This document shows positions 45,748 through 59,239 of a stretch of 64,000 bases of DNA, piece after piece. A program made the position numbers and the translations under genes. Positions within the stretch are counted from its first letter, which is position 1. Each line of letters begins with the position of its first letter. The notes under the pieces were generated by a model. It saw only the letters and a program-made list of their open reading frames with translations. It had not been told where the DNA came from and made no database searches. Source of the stretch: Chrysemys picta bellii (taxonomy: Eukaryota; Chordata; Testudines; Emydidae); NCBI RefSeq assembly GCF_011386835.1, contig NC_088792.1, forward strand, positions 110,704,421-110,768,420, written 5' to 3'.

Positions 45748-46436
45748 AGAATATCAAGGTTGGAAGGTACCTCAGGAGGTCATCTAGTCCAACCCCCTGC
45801 TAAAAGCAGGACCAATCCCCAACTAAATCATCCCAGCCAGGGCTTTATCAAGCCTGACCTTAAAAACCTCTAAGGAAGGAGATTCCACCACCTCCCTAGG
45901 TAACCCATTCCAGTGCTTCACCACCCTCCTAGTGAAATAGTGTTTCCTAATATCTAACCTAAACCTCCCCCACGGCAACTTGAGACCATTACCCCTTGTT
46001 CTGTCATCTGCTACCACTGAGAACAGCCTAGATCCATCCTTTTTGGAACCCCCTTTCAGGTAGTTGAAAACAGCTATCAAATCACCTCTCATTCTTCTCT
46101 TCTGCAGACTAAATAATCCCAGTTCCCTCAGCCTCTCCTCATAATTCATGTTCTCCAGCCATTTTTGTTGCCCTCCACTGGACTCTTACCAATTTTTCCA
46201 CATCCTTCTTGTAGTGTCTGGCCCAAAACTAAACACAGTACTCCAGATGAGGTCTCACCGATGCCGAATAGAGGGGAATGATCACGTCCCTCGATCTGCT
46301 GGCAATGCTCCTACTTGTACAGCCCAAAATGCTGTTAGCCTTCTCGGCAATAAGGGCACAGTGCTGACTCATATCCAGCTTCTCATCCACTGTAACCCCT
46401 AGGTCCTTTTCTGCAGAACTACTAAAACCTCAGTGA
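45748..46436 (-). mobile_element. CR1 LINE 3' end
   Basis: Reverse complement of the CR1 end: AATATCAAGGTTGGAAGGTA onward. The minus frame 46149-45823 reads [40 protein letters not shown] and [20 protein letters not shown], the ORF2 C-terminus. 5' truncation at about 46436. It starts 40 bp from the hAT element. Confidence 0.9.
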
Positions 46437-47769
46437 TGATTCAACATAAAACCCAGTGATGATTCAACCAAGTGATATTCTAAACATAAAAAGCTCTCAA
46501 CCATGCTTGTAGCTGTTTTCATCACTTTACACTTACTCAACAGGTCTAGGCTTCATTCAGAGTGACCCACAGATGAAATGAAAATCCCAGAAACTTATAT
46601 AAATCACTTATCTAGTGCCCATCACACAGAACTGGGGTACTTTACCAAAAGTTAAAATAATAGGAATGGGAGCCAGAGGTCCAGCAAAAGTCAAACTGAA
46701 AAAAGGAGCAAAAGAAAAATAAAAGTAATCCAAAAGAACAAGTCCAAAAGAAAAGTTCAAACTTATTAGGGATGAACTGATCTGAATAGAAAGGCTTTAT
46801 ATGGAAGAACTGAATCATCTACACAGGGAGGACAGCATAAGTACTAGGCAAGTAAAGCTGGCCAACCACTGCAAAACTTTGTGGATATCACTTCAATTCC
46901 AGTTTTTTGTTTGCACAAATATCTAGAGAATCAATGTTCACCCTGTCACTACCCTTATATATATATGCAATAGGGTTATTCATGCAAAAGCAAGTATATT
47001 AGCTATTTATGTTCAATTATTCACTATGTCATCTGTTACAGATTACTCTCCTTTTTAAAAAGCTTCGGTCATCCAATCAGGGAGCAGAAACAAAACCATG
47101 CTACTTAGGTAATCAAACACCACAAATAAGAAATAGCAAGAAGATGAGGTAAAGAGTTTGTAGATAACTAACAGGGTGAATTTTGTGAATATTAAATAAG
47201 TACATTTGAAAAAAAATCAGGTCTTGTCACACAGACCTGTTGAACAGGAAGAGAAAAGGGCTCACCTTTATCAGACAATCCACTGGCAATAAGTAATTTG
47301 ACTCAGCTCTGACAGGCGGAAAGTAAGATATCTAGTATCTATTATGCGCAAAAAGAAAAAAAACAAACCACACATTCCCAGTCCAATCCAAAAGGACCCT
47401 CAGGATGGAATGTAAAGTTGATCTCCAAAACTCATCACAGTGGGAGATGAAATTGCTCAAGAATTTTAGGATGATATTATTATAAAGGACTCTATACCCT
47501 CAAAACTGCCACATTCTTTCAATGAATTGGTTAGCTTACCAACAATAAATAGAGTAGATCAACATTGTCCCAAAATAGAAATAACATTTGAAAATATGCA
47601 AACACCAACCCTTTATCAACTTTGCCACAATGTAATTTTATATGGTATTTTGAGAGACAAGAAATGTCACAAACTGAAGCATGCAGTGAGTTGCTTTTGT
47701 AGTGTGTATCTCTTGCAGAGACAGAGAGTGCTAGTGAGATTAATACATGGCTGGGAGCCAGAAACTCCT
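46437..47769. other. no recognised feature
   Basis: AT-rich; a short direct repeat CAGTGATGATTCAAC occurs twice near 46431-46467. Confidence 0.4.
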
Positions 47770-48240
47770 ATTATCACCACAGCCACTATATTTTGCACTT
47801 ACTTAGGGCTTTACAAACGTTTAGTTAAGCCTTACAACACACTCACACATAACATAGGTAAATATAGCAATGTCCTAATTTTACAGATGGGAACAATGTC
47901 ATAGACCAGTGGTGGGCAACCTGCAGCCCATGGGCCGCACACGGCCTGTCAGAGTAATCCGCTGGCGGGCCGCGAGACAGTTTGTTTACAATTTGTTTAC
48001 GTCCCTGCAGCCCGCGTCGCTTCCCATAGCTCCCATTGGCCAGGAACGGTGAACCGCGGCCACTGGTAGCTGCGGGTGGCAGTGCCTGTGGATGGTTAAT
48101 GTCCGCAAAATGTCTCGTGGCCCGCCAGCGGATTACCCTGATGGGCCGCGGGTTGCCCACACTGTCATAGACCATAAAGATCAAGTGATTTGCTTAGGGT
48201 TATGTATTGCAACAAATCAGGAGTTGCAAACAACATAGAC
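47770..48240 (-). repeat. MIR relic split by a hAT MITE
   Basis: Reverse MIR: TTGCACTTACTTAGGGCTTT, AAGCCTTACAACACACTC, TCCTAATTTTACAGATGGGA, then beyond the insertion AGATCAAGTGATTTGCTTAG. The hAT element at 47907-48164 sits between the two parts. Confidence 0.65.
47907..48164. mobile_element. non-autonomous hAT element, 258 bp
   Basis: Long terminal inverted repeats: CAGTGGTGGGCAACC at the left and CAGTGTGGGCAACC at the right on the reverse strand, extending through GTAATCCGCTGGCGGGCC in both. Perfect 8-bp duplication TCATAGAC (47899-47906, 48165-48172). The centre carries the CCCATTGGCC.. GGCCACTGG module. Confidence 0.93.
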
Positions 48241-48399
48241 AGCTACTAAAAAAATATCTAACACTCACTCAAATAGAGACACATCCAGCAGAAGAACGAA
48301 CACATGGTGTTTGTAGTCTGTATTACTATGGCCCATCAATGGCACAGATCAGGAAAAAAAAAAACCTCAGTTTGTCTGGTTCCTAATTTTCTGCTCTTT

Positions 48400-49040
48400 G
48401 GAAGGCAGTCTGACCTAATACAGTGGCTCTCAACCTTTCCAGGCTACTGTACTGCTTTCAGGAGTCTGATTTGTCTTGCTTACCACCAAGTTTCATCTCA
48501 CTTAAAAATTACTTGCTTACAAAATCAGACATAAAAATACAAAAAAGTGTCACAGCACACAATTACTGAAAAATTGTTTACTTTCTCATTTTACCATATA
48601 ATTATAAAATAAATCAATTGGAATATAAATATTTTACTTACATTTCAGTGTATAGTATATAGTATAAAATTCATCGTATGAAATTTTAGTTCATACTGAC
48701 TTTGCTAGTGCTTTTTATGTTGCCTGTTGTAAAACTAGGCGAATGTGTAGAAAAGTTGATGTACCACCAGAAGACATCTATGTACCCACAGGGGTACACA
48801 TACCCCTGGCTGAACACCACTGACCTAATAGATTGCGCACTGGAATGGGTCTCAGGAGACCCAAGTTCTATTCCTAGCTCTGCTGCTGGATAACCTTAGG
48901 CAAGCTCCGAGTCCTCCCCCTCTGTACCTCAGTTTCCCCATCTGGAACATGGAAGTAATGATATTGACACCCCCCTTATCAAAAGCTTTGAGATCTACTG
49001 ATGAATAGTGCTATATAAGGCCTAGGTATAATAATATTAT
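48400..49040 (+). repeat. MIR relic split by a hAT element
   Basis: The start GGAAGGCAGTCTGACCTAATA continues after the insertion as GATTGCGCACTGGAATGGGT, TCTATTCCTAGCTCTGCTGC, CCTCAGTTTCCCCATCTGGA and GCTTTGAGATCTACTGATGA, the full MIR order. Confidence 0.75.
48421..48822. mobile_element. non-autonomous hAT element, 402 bp
   Basis: Ends CAGTGGCTCTCAACCTTTCC and, reverse strand, CAGTGGTGTTCAGCCAGG. Perfect 8-bp duplication ACCTAATA (48413-48420, 48823-48830). The interior is AT-rich without coding capacity, and TTTCCAGGCTACTGTA is mirrored by GTACACATACCCCTGG. Confidence 0.92.
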
Positions 49041-52000
49041 ATGACTAGCCCTTGCTTCTTCTAAGGAAAATATATACTTACAAGCTGCACCCATCTTCTC
49101 ACAGCCATCCAGACAGTAGAAACTACTTCATGGCAGACTTTGTGAAATATTTTGTCATTTTTGAAAAACATTTCCTATTGCAAATTCAAAAATAGAGGCA
49201 GATTTTTTAGTAAAGATGGAGTAGTAGTCTCTGTAGATTTCATTTTAAAATAGGATGTTATATAATTATAGGATGTTGCTATATTTTACAGCACTGCAAA
49301 TTTCCCTTTGTTTTTAAGCCACATATATGCAATTCAAATTAAGGATATTGTTGCCCTGACATCCCAGTATAACTGTTTCACAAAATACATGAAAAGATTA
49401 TCAGACAAAATCAGAATTTCAGGCTATGTTGATTAGGAGTGCCATTAAGATAAATGTATCTATTAATGTCCTTATGAAGGATATGAAGCGGAAGAGAATA
49501 ATTTCAGCTTTAGAGATTCCTTGCATATAAGTTTCACTATGAAAATGAGTGTTTTGCACACCTGAATATTTGGTTGATTTTTTTATCATTTAATTAGACT
49601 ATTCTGTTATAGTTTTATGTTTGTTTCTTTGTAATTCAACTCTTTTTAATTTGATCTGGAGTTAGAAAAATGTCATCTGTGAAGCAGACATTTTAAAGTT
49701 TTTTAGAACTCTAGCAAGTATCTCATCTAAATTTTTTTCATATATGTACACTTTAGTTTTTAATATGCGTAGAATGATCAATAACTAGTCTTTAAAGTGT
49801 ATAGCATCTTCCAATCTAAGAAGATGTGAAATAAACATTCATCGTAATTAAGAGAGATGCAAGTTTGTATAGTATTTGGAGACTATATTCATAAGACCTG
49901 TTCATATCAAGAGACTGCAACATTGACATTACGTGATTAATAGTGTCTCAACCCCTCTGAATTACCTGAATGAGACTTATAATCATGTTATAAAACTATC
50001 AATATATCTTGTGATTAACTGATTGTTTTTATACTCACTCATTTATCAGAATTGTACTTTATAATTAGTTTAATTAAATATATTACACATGCTTTAGTGC
50101 TTTTAGGTGCAAATTGAATGTGTGCATGTCTTTCACAGATGGGATTTCTGAGTTTTTTTTCCACTGTCTAGATGCCTACTGGAATCAGTCCATTCTATGT
50201 GTTAATGGAAACTGTGCCATTGTTACTATTCCCAGGAAACCCTGGAATTCCTAATGATTGAAAATCACTCATTTCATTATTTTTCCTTTATGGTACATTT
50301 TTATTAAATTTCCAGCTGTTGATTCCCTGCTTAAAATCTGAGAACCAGTGACCTCTTCTTGTTATACTTGTTGAAACTGCCCGATACACAGCCCTGAAAA
50401 CTGAAGTTCTGTGTTTATATTTAACCAAAGAAAAGGCAGTGATATAGGGCAAGCTTCCTCAGAACACCTATGGATATGCCTCCACCATGATCTCTTTAAA
50501 GGTACATAGGTTCTATCTCCATATCTATTCCTTTTTCCATCTCTGCTAAAACAGATCAAATGTGAGGGTTGTTTTTGGAATACCGATATCCATCAATAAC
50601 AACTGGACTGACTCCATAGTTTCACATAGCGCATAGCCATCATATACAACACACTACAGAAGCACACCCCTTCTTTATCCTTCAGCTTTTTCCCCATCTT
50701 TTCAGTATATAATGGCTATCTAAATATTAAAGCACAGCTATCCTCTTCTACTTATAAAGAACACAACTGGATCACTACGAACTACAACATTCTGTGTAAG
50801 CGTAGTACCTACTGAATGCAGCAATGCAGTGCGACATCTGCCTAAGAGAATAAGTATGGCCTTGGCTGATGGAGCTCATGAAACTCGCAGAGGAAGATAC
50901 TGAATGGAATCTTGTCTCCATTAAGTCAATGACAAAGCTACCATTGATTTTAGTGTGGCCAAGATTTGACCCTGAGGCTTTTCGGGGGAAAGGATGCCAG
51001 CCATTCTTTATGTGACAGCCTCCTGCTGGCTGATTTTAATAAAGGATACCAACAACACAGGGAAACAGACAAAATCCATTTTTACCATGGAAGTAATTCC
51101 AGTTATTAAGCTGCAAAATTAATGTTTTCATCTGTTCAAAAATTTAAGGTCAATAGCCTTAAATTATAAAAGCCCTCCCCCTCCCCTTCCTGAGAATGGA
51201 GCATGTGGATTACAGTAGGGCTAAAGACAAAATTCAAACTGAAATACAGCTTGGCTGAGTCATTTACAATTGATCTGAGTATAGATCTGGGGCCATCAAA
51301 AGTCCACTAATTTCACAACAGGAGGTCATAACAGGTTGTAGAATCACAGAAGGGAAAATAAAATGTATATTATAAGAGCAAAGCTTCTTGCAACATGAAG
51401 CTGTATGATATCAACTGTAAAAAGCTTTTTCTTTTTTGTTGTAGAAGAGGTTAAAGATCTGTGATATGTGAAATGTACAAGTCAGATTGAGGGAAATGTG
51501 ATCCCAATCAAAGAAATAGGTTTATCTATTTTTTATGCCCTATTAGGAAGAAGAATAAAGAGCACAAAAGCTTTCAGAAAGTAACATACAAAAATCGGCA
51601 AGTAAAGCTCAACAGGAGAATTGGTTTCATCTTTCTACTTTCCTAAATGGAATTTTACCTGCTCTCTTGTTGCTTAGCTACCCAGTGATACTATATCTAT
51701 CTTCAGAATTTCTCTAAGTCCTCTGAAGTTTTTATTAGGCTAAATAAATGTTGTATTATCAGAAAATTCCACTTCCTCACTACTTACCCCATATTCTGGA
51801 GTATTAATAAATACACTGAACAGCTCTACTCCTCATCTTCTTCCATTCTGAAAAATCACTTGTGTGTTCGTGCTCTTTGCTTTATCTTTTCTGACTAGTT
51901 TAAAGGGAAAATGGGGAATGTAAAACATGGGGAAAAATAGTGCTAAATAGTGGTGTTTACTAAAAGCCTGATCAAGGAGCAACATGGATTTTCTTTGCCC

Positions 52001-53131
52001 CGAGTGCAGACATGGACCCCACTTGGTCCAAGGGAAAATAATCTTCCTTATCTTTATATTTGGCATGAATTACTTTTCCCCTCTGCAATGGCTCAGCTGC
52101 ACTGCTCACACATTGAACAGAGGGCAGGGAAAGGTGGTGTGAAAGCTCTGCTACCTCTGTGCCCTGCCCATCTGCCTGCACAGAGTCCCCACAGAGGCTG
52201 CTCTCCCTATCTCTCTGGGTAGCTTGGACACCTTCCACTCCCTTACTCCTTTGTACAAGTGCATAACAAGATCCCCAATGGACTCCTTGATGAGTTAGCA
52301 TTTCTAGAGACTAAAGTCGGCTAGTCACCCTTTAATGTTGCCTTTGCTACAGATGTGCTGCAGTGAGTTCAAGATTTTAATTATTCCCAGCTTTTATTAA
52401 CCCTTAAATTAGGATCAAAACTTCTCCTATTTCCCAATATTTCATGAGTAGCCAAGTTCCAGATGTGAATGGTTGATGCTATCTAGAGCAGTCTGAATCC
52501 TTCCGGGTCTGCACTCTCTCACTGGTTGCTCTTCTGCAGACAGTTAATTCAGCCTTGCACAAGTGTCAGGAAAATGTACCAGCCTAGGTTAAAAAAAAAA
52601 ATTCTAGCTGACTAAGCTACTCAGTATTAATAAGATTAAGAAATACTATTAATTAATTACTTATGTTTTACTTATCCATAAGACCCATTGTCTGGGACAA
52701 TGGACAAGCTGAATTTGCATTAGTTATTATTTAACATTTAAATAGTACCCTAAATACCTTAGGTATCTAGGTAGAGAGAATAAAGACATGGCTCCAGTCC
52801 CAAAGAGCTAACAAACTAAATTTCCTTAACAGAAATCATAGCTTATTAGCAATGCTTCAGAGAGCCAAAGCATTACTGAATGTGACATTTGCCAGCCAAC
52901 TTTCCTGTGTCTACTTCTGCTGAACTCAGCTCTTCATCTGCCCAATAGCTAATGGCTTAACCAAATAACTGAACTGGGTTCTCTTGCCAGGGGTAGACCA
53001 AACAGACTTTAGAGCCTTTATTAGCTTCACTTTCTCTATGCTCTCACTGCTGACTCTCATTGGAATAGACCTCTCTGTTATAACCAGCCCCATCCCATTT
53101 TGTCCTAGCAGAGGAATAAGGCTGCCTTGGT
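49041..53131. other. no recognised feature over 4 kb
   Basis: Long stretch with no assignable transposon, exon or RNA gene. 50905-50975 contains the dispersed CATTGATTTTAGTG-type palindromic motif. Low repeat content compared with the rest of the window. Confidence 0.4.
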
Positions 53132-53403
53132 CAGGGCCGGCGCTTCCACTAGGCGACCCTAGGCGGTCGCTTAGGGCGGCAGGATTTGGGGAGGCGGCCT
53201 TTTGCCACCCCTGGCGGAAATTCTGTGGCGGGAGGTCCTTCCGCTCCGGGTCTTCAGCGGAAATTTGGCAGCGGGTCCTTCACTCGCTCCGGCACCCGCC
53301 GCCGAAGTGCCCCGAAGACACGGAGCAGAAGGAACCCCACTGCCGAATGTTCAGAAGAGGAGCGCTGCCGCCTAGGGCGGCAAAAACCCTAGCGCCGCTC
53401 CTG
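53132..53403. mobile_element. non-autonomous hAT element, 272 bp, GC-rich
   Basis: Ends CAGGGCCGGCGCTTCC and, reverse strand, CAGGAGCGGCGCTAGGG. Perfect 8-bp duplication GCCTTGGT (53124-53131, 53404-53411). Inner inverted repeats CTTAGGGCGGCA and TGCCGCCTAGGGCGGC. The overlapping long frames are composition artefacts. Confidence 0.92.
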
Positions 53404-53411
53404 GCCTTGGT

Positions 53412-54346
53412 TTACTAATGCAGCAACTCATTGATCCAGCTGCCTACTCTTGGATGTCACTCAGTCATTCATCCATCTACTTTTCCCTCAGAAAGGCAAC
53501 AGGATTCATGATAGGCTAGGCTCACTCTCTTTCCTCAGCTGGAAAAGCTTCAGTGGCTGCAAGTGGGCCTTACCAGGACTCTGTCTCCTCAAACTAGATC
53601 CCTTCACCTGCTGCAAACTCCTGGAGAAGTAGTTTATTCTCAGCTCTTCACTCAGAGATAGCTTCTTGGGTCATCTCTTATTCCGAACAACATTCTCCCT
53701 GTCAGTCAGGAAATAGAGTTATTTTGGGACTCCAATGTAGCAGAAAACCCAAATGATGAGTCATAGCCTCCCACAACCATTTAATGGTTCCTATGAAGGA
53801 GAATATTTCCTGAAAGGGATTAAATTCATCCCTGATGTTACAGATCCGCGTCACTGATAAACTCTGACTAAAATCCTGGCCAAGCTTTAGCGGGTGTAAA
53901 TTAAAATGCCCACAATTGTTCAACTAGGGCAGGTTGAAAAGAGAGAGAGCTAGATGAATCCAGAAATATGCTGTAGTATTAGGAGCTGAAAAGGCATTCA
54001 GATACGAATGAGTAATGGTTTTTGCAGACTCACTGATCAAATGTGTTTCAGTCTGCAATTTTGTCCTCTCAGACCATAGGAAGACACAGTTAGAAAAAGG
54101 AGGAGCTGATGTGCTGCCATATTTTAACAAGTTTCTACAGGTTTGTTCCCTTTACCTTATGATAAAGCACATGAACAGGGGATGTATGTGCGAATGTGAT
54201 ATGGTTCAAGTTTCAATAAAATGTACCTACTATTCCTTCTCTCTCTCTGCTTGGCATTGCTGCAGCACTCTGTTTTCTGTATCTCACTTCATAGCAGAAA
54301 ACAAGGCCATCACATTTTGTTTGTTTTCCATTTACATCCTTTGGCC
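53412..54346. other. no recognised feature
   Basis: Unique-looking. Confidence 0.4.
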
Positions 54347-54437
54347 AGAATTTTCCAAATTGGCTGCCTAACATTAGGCACTTCAATCCATATTTAAGCA
54401 CCTTAATATTTGGCCTGGTTTTCAGAGGTGCCAAGCA
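54347..54437. repeat. palindromic MITE-like repeat
   Basis: TGGCCAGAATTTTCCAAA and its inverse TTTGGCCTGGTTTTCAGA flank TTAGGCACTT/AAGCACCTTAA arms. Confidence 0.5.
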
Positions 54438-55714
54438 TCCACACCTGCATTTATGGAAAAGTCACATAGATGTGAAGAGAAATTGATCTAATAAGTTTCT
54501 CTCAAACTTGGACAAAACCCCTTATACAATGAAATAGAGAAGAATATAGTTCCATACCAGGATTATTATATTCAGTTAGGCAATTTAAATAAATAAATAA
54601 ACAAATAAAACCAAAACAAACCTATGGAAAGGTTACATTTTCTAAGACTTTTTCATATGGATGCTATTGAAGTCAATAAAGTGCATGCTTAACAGAGTCG
54701 GGTGGAAAATTGTTTTCTTGTGCTGCATATTATGAGATTTAAAAAAAAAAAGTTCCCATCCCAAAATGGGGGGAAAACTGAAATCTGGAAAACTGTTGTG
54801 AAAAAAATATAAAAAACACAGTTTGGGCTAACTTTAAAAATGTTTTGACTTTGACCAAGTCAAACTTATTTTCTTTACTATAATTAGCTTGCATTTCAAA
54901 ACAGTGGTTTTGAACCAGAACAAACAGAATCTTGCATTTCAGAAATACCAAAATGGGATGTTTTGACATCTTTTGGAACTTTTTTCCAAAAACTTTTGAG
55001 TCAAGAAATTTGTCAAAATCGACCCTTTCCTGAGAAGAGTTCTAATTACAATGAATTATTAATTTTTCAATGAAAAAAGAATTGTCAAAAAATTCCTGAG
55101 TTGTATTGACCACTTCTGAAAAATCAGTCCATTTATGTGGATTCCAAAATGTGGTTCGGGTGCCTTACTTTAACAAAAGTTTGGACTTTTGCTAGTTTGC
55201 TACATGGGGAATCAGCAAGTTTCCATTTTTGAAGTAAATCATAGCAGTCTGAGTGTGCAAACAGCCACTTCCTAAAAAACAACTGCCTTTGGCAGACACA
55301 GACCTCACTGGACTTATTGACAACTGATACAAATAGATAACAGTTCCCAAGATCTTAACAATGAAAGACCTTACCAATGCATTAACATTGACTGCTCCTT
55401 CTGTGGGAGAAGGTCACACATGTCATAGATCCTCATATAGCCTCAGTGTTAAAGCAAATTCTAAGCATTATTATGATTGTTTCTTTGAAAGAGTGTCAGT
55501 TTTATTTATTGGGGATTTTTTTCTTCACTTTTGATACATTTGCAACTCACAACCAACTCTCTAAGCCCTGATTTATCATCTGACTCTAACCACTTAATAT
55601 GGTGACACGTTATAGGGCTTTGCTCATGTGGATTCCATTGCAGGAATTATCCCATAACCACAAGGAACATGGAAGGAGGCAGTAGAAAATTTCACACCAA
55701 AAAGGTTCAGACAG
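54438..55714. other. unrecognised; (AAAT)n near 54588-54610
   Basis: AT-rich with a short (AAAT)n run; nothing else assignable. Confidence 0.4.
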
Positions 55715-55850
55715 AGACCTCCTGTGTGACCTTGGGCAAGTCACCAATTCTACCCTGTGTCTCAGTTTCCCATCTGTAAAATGGAGAAAATACTTCCTTC
55801 TCACAGGGGTGTTGTGAGGATGACATCCATGAATGATTGAGGGCAAGGTG
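55715..55850 (+). repeat. MIR SINE relic
   Basis: Well-preserved core: GTGTGACCTTGGGCAAGTCA, then TCTCAGTTTCCCATCTGTAA and GGGGTGTTGTGAGGATGA. Confidence 0.85.
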
Positions 55851-56997
55851 AGTTTTTCCTTTTTGGTGCCATGAACTACATACTGTACTCTAGGATAACA
55901 ATCAACAGCTCTGACATTATATTGGGTGGAAAGGGAATAGCAATTTTTCTAAGTGTTAATGTTCCTATAATGTTACACTTTTTATATATCTGTTTAAAAA
56001 TAGTTCCTCATCCACTTTATATATTATATAAAGAAAAAACTATTAAAATGAAGACATGCCCCCTCCAACTCAGTGACTCTTGCCTGTGCATCAAAAAATA
56101 TTTCAGTTTGTCCTATTAAAAAATCATTTTCTTTGAAAAATAATAAGGTATTATAGAGCAGGAGAAAATGATCCTTTTGAAAACATTCTCTTATCTTAAT
56201 GATAAGACACCCTGACCCCCAAAAAATAAAAGCCCAAGTCTCCTGTATCTATTTATTCCTGGCCAATAAAAAAACCCATCACACACTTACAAGAAAATCA
56301 CAGTAAAATAAACACCTCGGTGATATTTGTATTCCCTGACTGTAAGCTCGTGTCTCTCTCTCAGTGGTCTAGAAAATTAAATCCACATGTCAAATTTTAT
56401 ATTATCAAATTAATTATATAGCTGGAAGCCAGGAACAGGGAGCAGTAATAGAAGCTGTAATGTACGTGAATGTTCATGAGCATATTATATTAACTACCAT
56501 CCATCGGAGGGAATGTTACTGATGGTTCCTATTAAATACATTAAAATTGTTGAGTATTGTCCTGGACCATAATTGAACATTTACCTTTTTGATAAGGGGA
56601 ATGACCTATCTTGTGAAACTATTTGTCATCAGGAGGTGTTGGTTTTTTTAAAATAAATATTTGATCCATTTTTATTTTTTTCTGTGAGGCCTTGAACTTC
56701 CTTGAACCAATGTGATTGTTTTTTCAGTAGCAGAGTTGCTTTTCATAACTGCTTGATGCACTTTAAAATAACACTGCCATCAAGAACTGGAGACATTGAA
56801 TGTTTAGGACAAGAGAGACAAGTGTTGCTGCATTAGTGACCATCAATTATAGTATGTATTTGTAGATTTTAAAGCCAGACATGATCAGTATGATAAGCTA
56901 GTCCGACTGTGTGAAAAAAAAAACTAGGAAGAAAAGTAGGTACAAGTGGATGGATAACCCTTTCCTTCACAATGCAAATATTATATGAAAGATGTCA

Positions 56998-57037
<40 letters not shown>

Positions 57038-57092
57038 GAGGGGGTAAAAATACAGCAAGATATCTGAAGAATTTATGATAGATTGTGTAATG
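55851..57092. other. unrecognised; (AC)n near the end
   Basis: Unique-looking AT-rich DNA; 56340-56620 shows no repeat resemblance at all. (AC)18 at 56999-57035. Confidence 0.4.
56999..57035 (+). repeat. (AC)18 microsatellite
   Basis: Uninterrupted AC dinucleotides. Confidence 0.95.
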
Positions 57093-57276
57093 CATTGCTT
57101 CTCAAACTTTTCCATACTGTCACATCATGTTCTAGCAAAAGAACATTTAGGGATCCCTCTCCCATCTAGCCATAAAAAAGGGGTGGGAAAGGAGTGGTGG
57201 GGAGTCCCTAAGGGAACCTGTTTATGATCCTCAACCTGCCAGGGAGAGGCTCATAATCTGCAGCTTGAGAAGCATG
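57093..57276. mobile_element. hAT-like MITE, 184 bp
   Basis: Ends CATTGCTTCTCAAACTTTTC and, reverse strand, CATGCTTCTCAAGCTGCAG, typical of Charlie-like hAT elements. No duplication is detectable, so the copy is old or the edges are eroded. Confidence 0.6.
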
Positions 57277-59239
57277 GATGCACTGAATAGCAAAGGGTGA
57301 GAGAAACAAATGAGTCAGAAAACTCATTTTTGGTGACTGTCTAGAAATCCCAGACTTTTCTACTAGCAAACTTCAAAAGCTCCAGAAGCCTGTGAGTAAT
57401 GAAGATGAGCATCCAAAAGTTTGGATGATTATGCAGCCTGACTTTCTCCCAAATATCCAGTCCAAGCATTTTTGCAAAAATGGGACAGAAATGTCAAAAG
57501 AAGGCCTCTAACATTATTCTGACATTTTTGTTGAGCCAAGATAATGGAAAAAAATTATGAAAAAAGTTACCCTGGCTTCTTTAGGAGTCTTCTCTGGGAT
57601 TTGGTTCAAATTTTGGGTAAAGCACAGGTTGGTTTATATTTTATCTGAGTTGGTTCACATCCTTAATCTATACCCATTCTTCTTTTAAAATAAGAGACAT
57701 TTTTCAGTGTTAAACTACAGGAGCTCTTACAAAATACCTTAATTATACATTGCTGCATTTATTGAACCATATATTTTAAAGAGTACTGGTATAATTTTTG
57801 GGACGTTATATTAAAATGTATAACATTTGCAATAAGTCCTTCTGGAAATATGATTACCTTTTGCTTTCAAAACAATACAGCACACTATTTGCATCTTCAC
57901 CATGTACAGTATTAATGAGTCCAGTCCCCAATGGACTTTATAGATTTGGCTCTAATCCATTCTTCTTCTATTTTAAAGAAAATTGCCTAACCTGATTCTG
58001 CATACAAAATCCAATTCAACAGATATTAACTTTTCTTCCTCTGGACTTCAGGAACAGGAAGTTAGAAAGAAACTGGGGAAAAGCTGGAGGAATTTTTAAA
58101 TGGTCATCATTTGACATTCAAAAGTATCTAACTCTGTAACCCCAAACATTTATGACAAGGGTTTGCTTGCCAACAGTGACTGTTATTCTCCAAGTGTATT
58201 GCCTCTGTAAAATCCATTATACCTAGCCCAGTGTTGTACGAAGGCTAATTATAGGTCATGCACAATTCCCTAGAACCACACATTCCACAGTCTGTAGATA
58301 CAGCTTCTTACCAGCTCTCAGTTCCTTTCTATCTTGAGAATCTCTCTTTAGTGCTGACAACATTAGAGGGGATGGACTGAGGACCCCAGCTATTCAAACA
58401 CTGATTTCACTGCCCTTTCAAAACAAGCATTTGTTCTTGATACCATGTGCAGAGAACAGTGATTCAGTAAGATGAAACCAGTCAGATTTATTCATGATGA
58501 GTTGATATGAAGTGGAACACAGTTTACACTGACCAGACAACTTGAATCTTCACCATATTGTTCAAGCAGAATGCAAATTGAAGACATATCTAGTAGCTGA
58601 TCATGGTTATGAAAGAATTGTGGGTTTTATGATAAAGTCATGAAACTTGCCAGAGTCTTAGAACATTATTTAATATAGATTTTCAGATATGGGGCCATCA
58701 TCAAATCATGCCATGTTGGCTGTGGCAGCCATTTTAAAGTCTTATGATATTAAACCATCCCAGTGAGTTTTTATTTTTGTACATTATATTCCTATTGTGT
58801 TAGGTGTCCTAAAAACTAAAGCAATTAATTGTAATGGCTTGAGATTATACAAAAATATTAAGAATTAACATGCTCAGTAGCATGTCACCAGGGAGTATTT
58901 ACCAAAATATTAATTATATAGAAAAATAATAAATTTACAAGTTCCTATTCATGAACAGAAAGTTGCATTTCTTTTTGTTAACAATGATATTTCATATTGA
59001 TCTATGAATAACAGGACATTGGTGTGTCTCAAAAAGATTGACAAGGCAGTTTACATAAACACAGCCTAAAGCAAATTCAGAAACAAGAAAATCTTTCAGT
59101 CTTCAAATATACTGAAAAATTACATTCCTCACCCTTTTTCAAGGAGGAGAGCTGCAATTTGGTATTGGAGATCTCCCTTGCAAGAGGTCTGCTGAACAAG
59201 AGAAATTTATTTCAATTGATAGGCTCTGCTAATGGCGTG
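57277..59239. other. no recognised feature
   Basis: Nearly 2 kb of AT-rich unique-looking DNA. Confidence 0.4.

Noticed and set aside
52984..53418. 144-codon plus frame
   Set aside because: About two thirds of it lies in the GC-rich hAT element 53132-53403, whose borders are proven by the duplication.
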